DNA of 64,000 bases, from positions 1,426,001 through 1,490,000 of the forward strand of contig JADKKB010000007.1 in the NCBI GenBank assembly GCA_016720705.1, in the 5' to 3' direction. How positions within the stretch are numbered: position 1 is the stretch's first letter; every line of letters begins with the position of its first letter. The notes beneath the pieces are model-generated. The model was not told the origin of the DNA. It was given only the letters and a program-made list of their open reading frames with translations, and searched no databases. The position numbers and the translations under genes are program-made. Origin of the DNA: Chloracidobacterium sp. (GTDB lineage: Bacteria; Acidobacteriota; Blastocatellia; Pyrinomonadales; Pyrinomonadaceae). This document shows positions 8,515 through 16,626 of the stretch, piece by piece.

Positions 8515-9345
8515 ATGACCGGAAATGAGATCAGAGCGAGTTTTTTGGAATATTTCGAACGCCACGGGCACAAGGTTGTTTATTCATCACCTTTGCTGCC
8601 GGCGGACGACCCGACGCTTCTCTTTACAAATGCGGGAATGAATCAATTCAAAGATGTCTTTCTCGGAAACGAAAAGCGTGACTACACGCGGGCCGTCTCG
8701 TCGCAAAAATGCGTGAGGGCGGGCGGTAAGCATAACGACCTCGACGAGGTCGGCAAGACGGCACGCCACCACACGTTTTTCGAGATGCTTGGCAATTTTT
8801 CATTTGGTGATTACTTTAAGAAAGAGGCGATCGAATTCGCTTGGGATTTCCTGGTTAATGAGTTGAAGCTCGACGAGACGCGGCTGTGGTTTTCGGTCTT
8901 TGAGGGTGACGGCGAGGTCGGCCCCGATGATGAAGCCCGCGAACTTTGGATTACGGCCGGTGCCAAGCCCGAACGCGTCCTGGGTTTTGGCCGCAAGGAC
9001 AATTTCTGGCAAATGGGCGATACCGGGCCGTGCGGGCCGTGCTCAGAGATACATTATTATATGGGCGACGACCCCGGTGACCCGGAAAGAAATCATCCTA
9101 AATGGGTCAATGGCGAGGGCGACACGACGATGGAGGTCTGGAATCTCGTCTTTATGCAGTACAACCGCACGCAGGAGTCGGACGGCACGTTTAAGCTAAC
9201 GCCGTTGCCTGCACCGTCGGTCGATACCGGTATGGGACTCGAAAGGATCACGGCTGTAATGCAGCACGTTAAGTCCAACTATGATACCGACCTGATCCGT
9301 CCGATCGTCGAATTTGCCGCCGGACTTTCGGCCGCAAAGGTCTAG
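8515..9345 (+). CDS. alaS: Alanyl-tRNA synthetase aminoacylation domain only (truncated alaS)
   Basis: 276 aa, against about 870 for a full AlaRS. The protein is a near-canonical class II aminoacylation domain: TLLFTNAGMNQFKDVFLG, SQKCVRAGGKHNDL with motif 2 Arg69, GRKDNFWQMGDTGPCGPCSE, and motif 3 DTGMGLER (237-244). It stops at YDTDLIRPIVEFAAGLSAAKV, where full AlaRS would continue into the tRNA-recognition domain. The editing domain and C-Ala are absent and are not encoded downstream in any frame. No internal stops or decayed residues are seen, so the domain appears maintained. The next gene starts 1 nt after the stop. It could be a working adenylating domain, half of a split alaS, a recent deletion, or an assembly join. 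Confidence 0.85.
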   Translation: MTGNEIRASFLEYFERHGHKVVYSSPLLPADDPTLLFTNAGMNQFKDVFLGNEKRDYTRAVSSQKCVRAGGKHNDLDEVGKTARHHTFFEMLGNFSFGDYFKKEAIEFAWDFLVNELKLDETRLWFSVFEGDGEVGPDDEARELWITAGAKPERVLGFGRKDNFWQMGDTGPCGPCSEIHYYMGDDPGDPERNHPKWVNGEGDTTMEVWNLVFMQYNRTQESDGTFKLTPLPAPSVDTGMGLERITAVMQHVKSNYDTDLIRPIVEFAAGLSAAKV

Positions 9346-9346
9346 G

Positions 9347-9709
9347 ATGAAGCTTGTCAGAAATATAGCCGCAGTTGTGTGCGGCTATCTGATCTTTGCA
9401 GTGTCGGCAGTCGCATTATTTAAGCTCAGCGGGATCGACCCGCACGCAGACTACGGTTTTGCGCTAAGATGCGTCGTCGTTTCGGCCGGTATCGTTTTCG
9501 CATTTGTAGGTGGGTACATTGCCAAACTCATCGCCGCGTCAAGATCACTGACCGTCAACCTCGTCTTGGCGCTCGTAGTTGCGGGCTTTGCTGCCTTTTC
9601 GTTATTTAAGTCAGTCGGCGAGCATTACACTCAGATCTCAGCGATCTTACTCTTTGCTCCCGCCTCCGTTTTAGGCGGATATACAAGGCGCCGAGCGGAA
9701 ATAGTATAG
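9347..9709 (+). CDS. Small four-helix membrane protein, unknown
   Basis: 120 aa from the ATG at 9347, which sits 1 nt after the alaS-fragment stop; a longer in-frame start at 9314 would overlap that gene and lacks a hydrophobic start. Four predicted transmembrane helices at about 5-26, 40-62, 70-88 and 96-112, with an Arg-rich cytoplasmic tail (YTRRRAEIV). No family recognised. It is followed 2 nt later by the response-regulator-like gene, so it belongs to the same transcript. Confidence 0.75.
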   Translation: MKLVRNIAAVVCGYLIFAVSAVALFKLSGIDPHADYGFALRCVVVSAGIVFAFVGGYIAKLIAASRSLTVNLVLALVVAGFAAFSLFKSVGEHYTQISAILLFAPASVLGGYTRRRAEIV

Positions 9710-9711
9710 AA

Positions 9712-10341
9712 ATGTCCGATACGATCACGACATTGGTTATCGAAAGCCACTCTCTAACGCGGCTTGGGATCAAAACTGCGATCAATGCGACAAGTGACAT
9801 CGCGGTTGTCGGCGAGTCTGACAGCGCATCGGATGGTTTTAGTCGATTTGTCGAAATGTCGCCTGACGTTACCATACTCGGACTACGGTTTCCGGATTCC
9901 TGCACGATCGATGATCTGGACAACTATTTTATCGAAAGACCCAAGGCAAAGATCATCGTACTCGCCGACCATGCGGGCGACGCCGAGATAAGCCGCGCAC
10001 TTACCAAGGGTGCCCTAGGCTATATCTGCAAGGATGTTTCGGCCGAGGAGTTGCTGACCGCGATCCGCGTAGTCGCCGGCGGTAACAAATATATCCCTAA
10101 CGATATTGCTCAGATACTAAGCGAAAATATCGGCAAAGAAGAACTGACCCCTGCCGAGTCCAACGTCCTGCGAATGGTCGTCGGCGGAATGTCGAATAAG
10201 GAGATAGCATTCGCACTCGATGTTTCCGAAAACACGATCAAGTCACATATTCAGAACATCTTTGGAAAGATCGGCGTCTCGGACCGCACATCAGCGACTA
10301 TGACGGCTATCAAGCGCGGATTAGTGAGGATAGACATATGA
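9712..10341 (+). CDS. NarL/LuxR-type regulator with a degenerate receiver
   Basis: 209 aa. Residues 5-120 have the CheY-like receiver fold, but the acidic pair is Glu11-Ser12 (IESHS) and the phospho-acceptor Asp is Gly57 (PDVTILGLRFPD). The Lys in YICKD is kept. Residues about 145-205 are a LuxR-type helix-turn-helix (LTPAESNVLRMVVGGMSNKEIA, NTIKSHIQNIFGKIGV). It therefore probably binds DNA without being switched by phosphorylation. No histidine kinase is adjacent. The stop overlaps the next start as ATGA, showing translational coupling to the methyltransferase. Confidence 0.9.
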   Translation: MSDTITTLVIESHSLTRLGIKTAINATSDIAVVGESDSASDGFSRFVEMSPDVTILGLRFPDSCTIDDLDNYFIERPKAKIIVLADHAGDAEISRALTKGALGYICKDVSAEELLTAIRVVAGGNKYIPNDIAQILSENIGKEELTPAESNVLRMVVGGMSNKEIAFALDVSENTIKSHIQNIFGKIGVSDRTSATMTAIKRGLVRIDI

Positions 10342-10970
10342 TATTTACGGACCAGATCATCGATTATGCCGAGCGGCACACGTCGGACGAAAGCCCTTTG
10401 CTGAGCGAACTTCGTCAACATTGTTTCAAAAACTATGACGATCGGTCGATGCTGTCCGGATTTGTGCAGGGACGCGTCTTGTCGATGTTTTCGCATATGA
10501 TCCGTCCGCAGATCGTGCTCGAGATAGGGACGTATCTTGGGTATTCGGCACTGTGCTTTGCAGAGGGTTTGGCCGAAGGCGGCAAGGTAATTACTTTAGA
10601 CGTACAGCCGGACACTAATCGGGTCGCCCGTGCGTTTGTGCAGAAAAGTATTTATGCTGACCGGATCGAGTTTCATCTTGGGAATGCAGTCGATATAATT
10701 CCGACGCTACCCGAGACATTTGATCTGGTGTTCATCGACGCTGACAAGCCCAACTATCCCAACTATTTTGATCTCGTGATCGACAAGGTGCGTCCGGGCG
10801 GCTTTATCATCGCTGACAATGTTCTGTGGAGCGGCAAGGTTCTGGATAGTGAAATGGATGAGAACACCCGGGCACTTGATGAATATAACCAGAAGATCCT
10901 GGCTGACGAACGCGTCGAGAATGTACTGCTGCCGATCCGCGACGGGTTGATGGTTGCGAGAAAGCGATAG
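10338..10970 (+). CDS. O-methyltransferase, catechol/caffeoyl-CoA OMT type
   Basis: 210 aa, class I SAM-dependent methyltransferase of the Methyltransf_3 family. SAM-binding motif VLEIGTYLGYSALCFAEGL, acidic GKVITLDVQPD, and the metal-binding sequence DLVFIDADKPNYPNYFD with later IADNVLWSGKV, all typical. Family members methylate catechols or other small hydroxy-aromatics using Mg2+. It overlaps the preceding regulator by 4 nt and is the last gene of the operon started by the AlaRS fragment. Substrate unknown. Confidence 0.92.
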   Translation: MIFTDQIIDYAERHTSDESPLLSELRQHCFKNYDDRSMLSGFVQGRVLSMFSHMIRPQIVLEIGTYLGYSALCFAEGLAEGGKVITLDVQPDTNRVARAFVQKSIYADRIEFHLGNAVDIIPTLPETFDLVFIDADKPNYPNYFDLVIDKVRPGGFIIADNVLWSGKVLDSEMDENTRALDEYNQKILADERVENVLLPIRDGLMVARKR

Positions 10971-11120
10971 TCCGCCGCGAGTGGAGATACAATCAATGTT
11001 GCTTGGGGTGAATATGATAGCCGAGCGCATCTCACCCAAATGTATTAGACATTGCCTGCCACATTTGATGGTTTCAGTCGACCTTATTTCTTGTAATCTC
11101 ATATATAAGGAGATAGAGAG

Positions 11121-11819
11121 ATGATAAACATCAGAAGATCAAACGATCGCGGACACGCCAACCACGGTTGGCTCGACACACGGTTTACATTTTCATTCGC
11201 AGACTATTACGATGCTCGGTTTATGGGTTTTCGCGACCTGCGGGTCATAAACGAAGACTATATCGAACCTGCACGGGGATTTCCGAAACACGGACATCGC
11301 GATATGGAGATCATTACCTATATGATCGACGGCGAACTGTCACATCGCGACTCGATGGGTAACGGCGAAACCGTTCGACCCAATGAAGTGCAGAGAATGA
11401 CCGCGGGAACAGGCGTTTTGCACAGCGAGTATTCGTCGGACACGGACCGAACGCATTTGCTGCAGATCTGGATCTTGCCTGAAAGCAAAGGTCTCGAACC
11501 GGGCTATGAGCAGAAGCAGTTTTCTGCAAAAGAAAAGGAAGGACAGTTGAAACTCATAGCGTCACGCGGCGGTGCCGACGGTTCGATCCATATCAATCAA
11601 GATGTGAAGCTTTATGCGACGATACTGAATAACGGCGCTCAAGTGTCGCTCGGCCTCGATGCCGGACGTTATGCCTGGGTGCAGTTGATCAGCGGATCAA
11701 TTGATATAAATGGAGAAGTTTTAAGCTCGGGCGACGGCGCCGCAGTAAGTGACGAAAGTGAACTGTTGATCAAGGCAATCACCGATAATAGTGAATTTTT
11801 AGTATTTGACTTGAATTGA
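11121..11819 (+). CDS. Pirin family protein (YhaK/YhhW-like)
   Basis: 232 aa bicupin. The N-terminal cupin carries the metal ligands in PKHGHRDMEIITYMIDGELSH and the later TGVLHSEYS. Pirins include quercetin 2,3-dioxygenases and redox-sensing proteins. The C-terminal domain (YAWVQLISGSIDING) is the second cupin. A strong ribosome-binding site AAGGAGAT is found 8-15 nt before the start. The gene converges with thrA. A 150-bp gap separates it from the methyltransferase and holds only a weak hairpin. Confidence 0.93.
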   Translation: MINIRRSNDRGHANHGWLDTRFTFSFADYYDARFMGFRDLRVINEDYIEPARGFPKHGHRDMEIITYMIDGELSHRDSMGNGETVRPNEVQRMTAGTGVLHSEYSSDTDRTHLLQIWILPESKGLEPGYEQKQFSAKEKEGQLKLIASRGGADGSIHINQDVKLYATILNNGAQVSLGLDAGRYAWVQLISGSIDINGEVLSSGDGAAVSDESELLIKAITDNSEFLVFDLN

Positions 11820-11854
11820 TCCGGCGTAATTACATTGCGCGTACTTGCCGCAAT

Positions 11855-14299
11855 TTAGCTGCGAGCAGCCCGAATTATATCAGCAAATACTCCGGCAGCG
11901 GTGACGTCGGCACCGGCGCCCGCTCCCTTTATGACAAGCGGTTGCTCCGGGTAGCGGTTTGTGTAAAAGAGAACCGCATTATCCTTGCCGGAAAGGTTAG
12001 CAAAATTATGGTCGGGCCCGATCGATTGGAGCCCGACTTTTGCTTTGCCATAGTCAAATGACGCGATATATTTGAGTTTTAAGCCCTGGCCCGACGCATC
12101 ATCTAGTAGGGACCGAAAATGAGTTTCATGGCGTTCCAATTCGCTGTAAAAATCTTCGACACTGCCGGCAAGGCACGATCTTGGTAAGAATCCCGCGTTG
12201 TCGATGTCACCGATCTCCATTTCGTTTCCGGCCTCACGTGCAAGTATCAGGATCTTGCGTGCGACATCGGTACCACTTAGATCAAGCCGCGGATCGGGCT
12301 CAGTATAGCCCTCGGCTTGTGCCTCGCGCACCACATCGGCGAAGTTGCGCGAACCGTCATAGTTATTGAAAACAAAATTGAGCGTCCCCGACAGCACCGC
12401 CTCGATCCGCCGAACCTTATCGCCGCTTCGCAGTAGATCATTGAGCGTGTTAATTACCGGCAACCCCGCGCCGACGTTGGTTTCGAAAAAGAAGTTGGAC
12501 CCATACTCTCTCGACAGGTCTTTCAGACGTTTATAGCTCTGGTACTCGGACGACGCTGCGATCTTGTTGCAGGCGATGACCGACACCGCCTTTGACAGTA
12601 GCTTCGGGTAAGTTTCGACGACGTCCGAACTTGCGGTCACGTCAACAAATATCGAGTTGCGCAAGTTCAGTTTCAGCACCTCATCGGTAAAGTCGCCAAT
12701 TGTTAAAGATTCCGCCTTCGCCAGTTCGTCCTTGTAAAGAGCAAGGTCAAGGCCTTCGTCGCTGATTGAGGCACATCGGCTATTGGCCACGCCGACGACC
12801 CTCAAATTTAGCCGCAGTTCGTCTAGTAAATGTCCGTGTCGGCTACGGATCTGCTCGATCAGCCTCGAACCTACAGTTCCGACGCCCGCGATGAATAGAT
12901 TCACCTGCTTGTTGCCGTCCGAGAAAAATTCTTCGTGCAGGGTGTTTACCGCTTTGCGCACGTCGGCGGACGAGATTATCGCCGAAATATTACGCTCGCT
13001 CGAGCCTTGAGCGATCGCGTGGATATTGATGCCGTTATGGCCGAGCGTCGTAAACATCTTGCCGCTCACGCCGGTGTGGGCTTTCATATTGTCGCCGACG
13101 AGTGCGAGGATCGAAAAGCCGCGTTCGACGCGTAGCGGTTCGATACGGCCCCCGACTATCTCAAATTCAAACTCGCGGTCGACTGTCATTTTGGCAATAT
13201 CGGCCGATCTTTCTTCGATCGCTACGCAGATCGAGTGTTCGGACGAGCTCTGGGTGATCAGAATGACGTTGATCTGAGCTCTCGAGAGAGCGTCAAACAG
13301 CCGCTTGGAAAAGCCCGGAATGCCCACCATTCCACTGCCTTCGAGACTCAGCACCGCAAGCTTATCGATACTTGTGATCCCTCTAATGATCTCCATTTCA
13401 GCCGAAGATTCTGCTTCGATCAGCGTGCCGATATCGTCGGGGGCAAATGTGTTTTTGATCAAAACGGGAATGCCCTTGGCCATAACCGGTTGGATCGTCG
13501 GCGGGTAGATGACCTTGGCTCCAAAGTGCGAGAGCTCCATCGCCTCGCGATACGTAATGTGCGAGATGCGGCGGACGTTTCGTACAAATCGCGGATCGGC
13601 CGTCATCATCCCGGAGACGTCTGTCCAGATCTCTAGGATCTCGGCATCAAGTGCCGCGGCGATGATCGCCGCTGTATAGTCTGAGCCGCCGCGGCCGAGG
13701 GTGGTCGTGTGCCCCGCCGTGTCGGCGGCGATGAAACCGGGCACAATATGCAGCTTTGCCAATGAATCACCAAAATGATCCTTGATCTGCAGATCGGTTC
13801 GCGCAAAATCAACGGAGGCAAAACCGTGATTTGAATCGGTGCAGATCAAGCTCCGGCTATCGATCCATTCGTTTTGAGCCCCTATCTGCGTGAGCTTTTC
13901 TGCAACTATTCGGGTCGATACTATCTCGCCAAAGCTTAAAATGCGGTCGAGTGTTTTTGGCGTCAATTCGCGAACAAGTCGGACGCCTTCGCATAAGTTT
14001 TCGAGTTCACGCAGCGTCTCATCGAGAAAATCGGATACGCCATTTGTCCGTCCGTCACTAAATAGTTGAGCGATCGCTTTGGCGTGATTTTCGCTGATCT
14101 GGCTTAGCGTCTCAATATAGCCGTCATCGCCACGCTCGGCCGAGCGCCCGGCCTCGATCAATGCGTCGGTCGTCCCCTGCATCGCTGACAATACGACGAC
14201 GCACTCGTCCTGTGCCGCCGCTCCGCAGATGATCGCCGTGACCTTTTCGATCGTTTCGGCACTTGCGACCGATGATCCGCCAAACTTTAGGACCTTCAT
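11855..14299 (-). CDS. thrA: Bifunctional aspartate kinase / homoserine dehydrogenase
   Basis: 814 aa, the normal size of ThrA/MetL fusions. N-terminal aspartokinase (MKVLKFGGSSVASAETI; FIAADTAGHTTTLGRGGSDYTA), central ACT-type regulatory region about residues 310-450 (LSLEGSGMVGIPGF; LVGDNMKAHTGVSGKMF), then homoserine dehydrogenase from about 465 (VNLFIAGVGTVGSRLIEQI; GAGLPVINTLNDLL). It phosphorylates aspartate and reduces aspartate semialdehyde to homoserine for Thr, Met and Lys synthesis. The start overlaps the stop of thrC by 4 nt, so the pair is cotranscribed in the order thrC-thrA. Feedback inhibition by threonine is known for the family and is inferred here. Confidence 0.96.
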   Translation of the reverse strand: MKVLKFGGSSVASAETIEKVTAIICGAAAQDECVVVLSAMQGTTDALIEAGRSAERGDDGYIETLSQISENHAKAIAQLFSDGRTNGVSDFLDETLRELENLCEGVRLVRELTPKTLDRILSFGEIVSTRIVAEKLTQIGAQNEWIDSRSLICTDSNHGFASVDFARTDLQIKDHFGDSLAKLHIVPGFIAADTAGHTTTLGRGGSDYTAAIIAAALDAEILEIWTDVSGMMTADPRFVRNVRRISHITYREAMELSHFGAKVIYPPTIQPVMAKGIPVLIKNTFAPDDIGTLIEAESSAEMEIIRGITSIDKLAVLSLEGSGMVGIPGFSKRLFDALSRAQINVILITQSSSEHSICVAIEERSADIAKMTVDREFEFEIVGGRIEPLRVERGFSILALVGDNMKAHTGVSGKMFTTLGHNGINIHAIAQGSSERNISAIISSADVRKAVNTLHEEFFSDGNKQVNLFIAGVGTVGSRLIEQIRSRHGHLLDELRLNLRVVGVANSRCASISDEGLDLALYKDELAKAESLTIGDFTDEVLKLNLRNSIFVDVTASSDVVETYPKLLSKAVSVIACNKIAASSEYQSYKRLKDLSREYGSNFFFETNVGAGLPVINTLNDLLRSGDKVRRIEAVLSGTLNFVFNNYDGSRNFADVVREAQAEGYTEPDPRLDLSGTDVARKILILAREAGNEMEIGDIDNAGFLPRSCLAGSVEDFYSELERHETHFRSLLDDASGQGLKLKYIASFDYGKAKVGLQSIGPDHNFANLSGKDNAVLFYTNRYPEQPLVIKGAGAGADVTAAGVFADIIRAARS

Positions 14300-15588
14300 A
14301 TCTTACTTAACAATATTTCCCGGACAGCGTTATAGTCATTGCCGACCAACGTGCTTTGCTTAGGTTTTGCCATAAGGTCGGTGACAGCGTCCGGGACACT
14401 TACCTTCGTTCCCAGTATCTCATTTACCGAATCGAACTTCACCGGATGGGCGGTTTCCATAAATATTCCGCGTTGGTCCGGATGGCGATCGATATGATCC
14501 GCCAGTGCCCTGTACCCGACTGCCCCGTGCGGATCGAGAATGTAATTACATTGTGCATAAACTTCGCGCATCGTCGCTGCGGTCGTGTCGTCGGATATGC
14601 TTGCGGCCTCGAGTTTATTAATCAGGTATGGAAAGTCGTGCTCGAACATTTCGAGGATCCGGACAAAATTGCTCGGTGCTCCGACGTCCATCGCGTTTGA
14701 TATAGTCGCGATCGATGGCCGCGGCTCATATGCAGCGGTATTGATAAATCTAGGCACGACATCATTAGCATTACACGCGGCGATAAACTTCTTAACCGGC
14801 AAGCCCGAAATGTGAGCCAGAATGCCCGATGCCAGATTGCCAAAATTACCGCTCGGCACGGAGATCACGGGTGTCTGCCCCTGCCATTGCTTGAGCGCGT
14901 AGAAATAATAGAACTGTTGCGGCAACCATCGGGCGACATTTATCGAGTTGGCCGAGGTCAGGTGGACGCGGGATCGCAGTTCGTCATCTGCCAAAGCTTG
15001 CTTGGCGATCGCCTGACAATCGTCAAACGTGCCCTGTAATTCCAATGTAGTCACATTTCCGCCGAGCGTCGTTAGCTGCAGTTCCTGCACGTGACTTACC
15101 TTGCCGCTCGGATACAATATAACGACCTCGACACCCTCGACTCCGTGAAATCCCGCCGCCACTGCACCGCCGGTATCCCCCGACGTAGCGACCAGCACCA
15201 TCGTTTTTCGATTGCGGCCCGCAGCAAAATGCCGCAGGCATCGGCTCATAAACCTCGCTCCGACATCCTTAAATGCGAGTGTCGGCCCGTGAAAGAGTTC
15301 GAGTGTCGATATGCTCTCCGTCAGTTTCACAAGCGGGAAATCAAAGTCGACCGTTTCCCGGCATATTTCAAACAGTTCGCGATCCGGGATGTCGCCGCCG
15401 ACGTACGGACGTATGACCTCAAATGCGATCTGCTCGTTAGGCGAATTACGAAATCCGTCCAGAAACTTATGCGTTAGCGATACAAGTTCGGATGGAAAAT
15501 ACAGGCCCATATCGTCGGGTTGGCCCTTCAAAACGGCCTCGCGAAACGATGCGTGAGGCGACTTTCGGTTTGTGCTAAAGTAGTGCAT
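14296..15588 (-). CDS. thrC: Threonine synthase
   Basis: 430 aa, ThrC class with N-terminal HYFSTNRKSPHASFREAVLKG. The PLP-binding lysine is in GPTLAFKDVGARF, and the phosphate loop in VPSGNFGNLASG. Converts O-phosphohomoserine to threonine in the cytosol. It leads the thrC-thrA transcript; thrB diverges 66 nt upstream, so one intergenic region can control the entire branch. Confidence 0.96.
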   Translation of the reverse strand: MHYFSTNRKSPHASFREAVLKGQPDDMGLYFPSELVSLTHKFLDGFRNSPNEQIAFEVIRPYVGGDIPDRELFEICRETVDFDFPLVKLTESISTLELFHGPTLAFKDVGARFMSRCLRHFAAGRNRKTMVLVATSGDTGGAVAAGFHGVEGVEVVILYPSGKVSHVQELQLTTLGGNVTTLELQGTFDDCQAIAKQALADDELRSRVHLTSANSINVARWLPQQFYYFYALKQWQGQTPVISVPSGNFGNLASGILAHISGLPVKKFIAACNANDVVPRFINTAAYEPRPSIATISNAMDVGAPSNFVRILEMFEHDFPYLINKLEAASISDDTTAATMREVYAQCNYILDPHGAVGYRALADHIDRHPDQRGIFMETAHPVKFDSVNEILGTKVSVPDAVTDLMAKPKQSTLVGNDYNAVREILLSKI

Positions 15589-15654
15589 CGGCGAGAAACT
15601 CTGAAACGATCTTAGTCATCAAATGATATAACGGTTGGTACCGATTACGAAAAT

Positions 15655-16572
15655 ATGGACGAAATTAGTGTACAGTCGCCGGCAACCGTCTCGAACGTCG
15701 TGTGCGGATTCGACTGTCTCGGCTTTGCGCTCGAGGAACCATTCGATGAGATGACGATTCGCAAGATATCCGAACCCGTCATCCGCATCACTCACTCGGA
15801 CGGCTTCGGGCTGCCGACGGATCCGTCCGCAAATGTCGCCGGCGTTGCACTTCGGGCTTTGATCGATGCCGCCGGTGTGGATTTTGGATTTGAGGTCGAG
15901 ATCACCAAGCATATCAAGCCAGGCAGCGGGATCGGTTCCAGTGCCGCCAGTGCCTGCGGTGCGGTGGTGGCCGCCAACCGCCTTCTCACTCACAGATTTT
16001 CGCCCATCGAACTTGTCGAATTGGCGATGGCCGGCGAGATGATCGCATCGGGCTCGCGTCACGCCGATAATCTCGCACCGTGTATCTACGGCGGATTCAC
16101 GCTCGTGCGTTCGACGGAGCCGCTGGACATCATCGGACTTACTTTCCCTGAGATGTATGCCACGGTCATACATCCGCAGATCGAGGTCAAAACATCGGTT
16201 GCTCGCTCAATATTGCCTCGCGAAGTTCCGCTTAAGGAAGCGGTGCGTAACTGGAGCAATCTAGGTGCGCTCGTCGCGGCGTTATCGAAGGGCGATCTGG
16301 ACCTGATGGCCCGCTCGATGGAGGATACCATCGTCGAGCCCGTCCGCAGTTCCCTAATTCCGCAATTTAACGAGCTAAAAGCAGCCAGTCTTGCCGCCGG
16401 AGCGATCGGCGGCGGCATCTCGGGCAGCGGGCCTTCCGTGTTTATGCTCAGCGAAACCCGTGTGATCGCCGAATTTGTAAAAGACGCGATGGACATCGTG
16501 TACTCCCCAACAGGCATTGATTACAATACTTACGTCTCGCGGATCAGTCCGAACGGCGTACGATTTGTATAA
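15655..16572 (+). CDS. thrB: Homoserine kinase
   Basis: 305 aa GHMP kinase. N-terminal SPATVSNVVCGFDCLGFAL, ATP loop PGSGIGSSAASACGAVVAAN, and C-terminal GAIGGGISGSGPSVFML are the three GHMP motifs. It phosphorylates homoserine, giving the substrate of the divergent thrC. The ATG at 15655 has no Shine-Dalgarno sequence. The separation of thrB from thrA-thrC by strand is unlike the usual thrABC order. Confidence 0.95.
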   Translation: MDEISVQSPATVSNVVCGFDCLGFALEEPFDEMTIRKISEPVIRITHSDGFGLPTDPSANVAGVALRALIDAAGVDFGFEVEITKHIKPGSGIGSSAASACGAVVAANRLLTHRFSPIELVELAMAGEMIASGSRHADNLAPCIYGGFTLVRSTEPLDIIGLTFPEMYATVIHPQIEVKTSVARSILPREVPLKEAVRNWSNLGALVAALSKGDLDLMARSMEDTIVEPVRSSLIPQFNELKAASLAAGAIGGGISGSGPSVFMLSETRVIAEFVKDAMDIVYSPTGIDYNTYVSRISPNGVRFV

Positions 16573-16626
16573 ACTACCGTTTGTTTTTATTTCCAAAGTG
16601 ACGAAAACTGCTAAGATATAACTACG

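Noticed and set aside
15589..15654. Threonine-type attenuator before thrC
   Set aside because: No short leader peptide rich in Thr/Ile codons and no terminator-antiterminator pair in the 66-nt region.
15619..16173. 184-codon minus-strand frame
   Set aside because: Antisense to thrB, which has all GHMP motifs; composition is that of a shadow frame.
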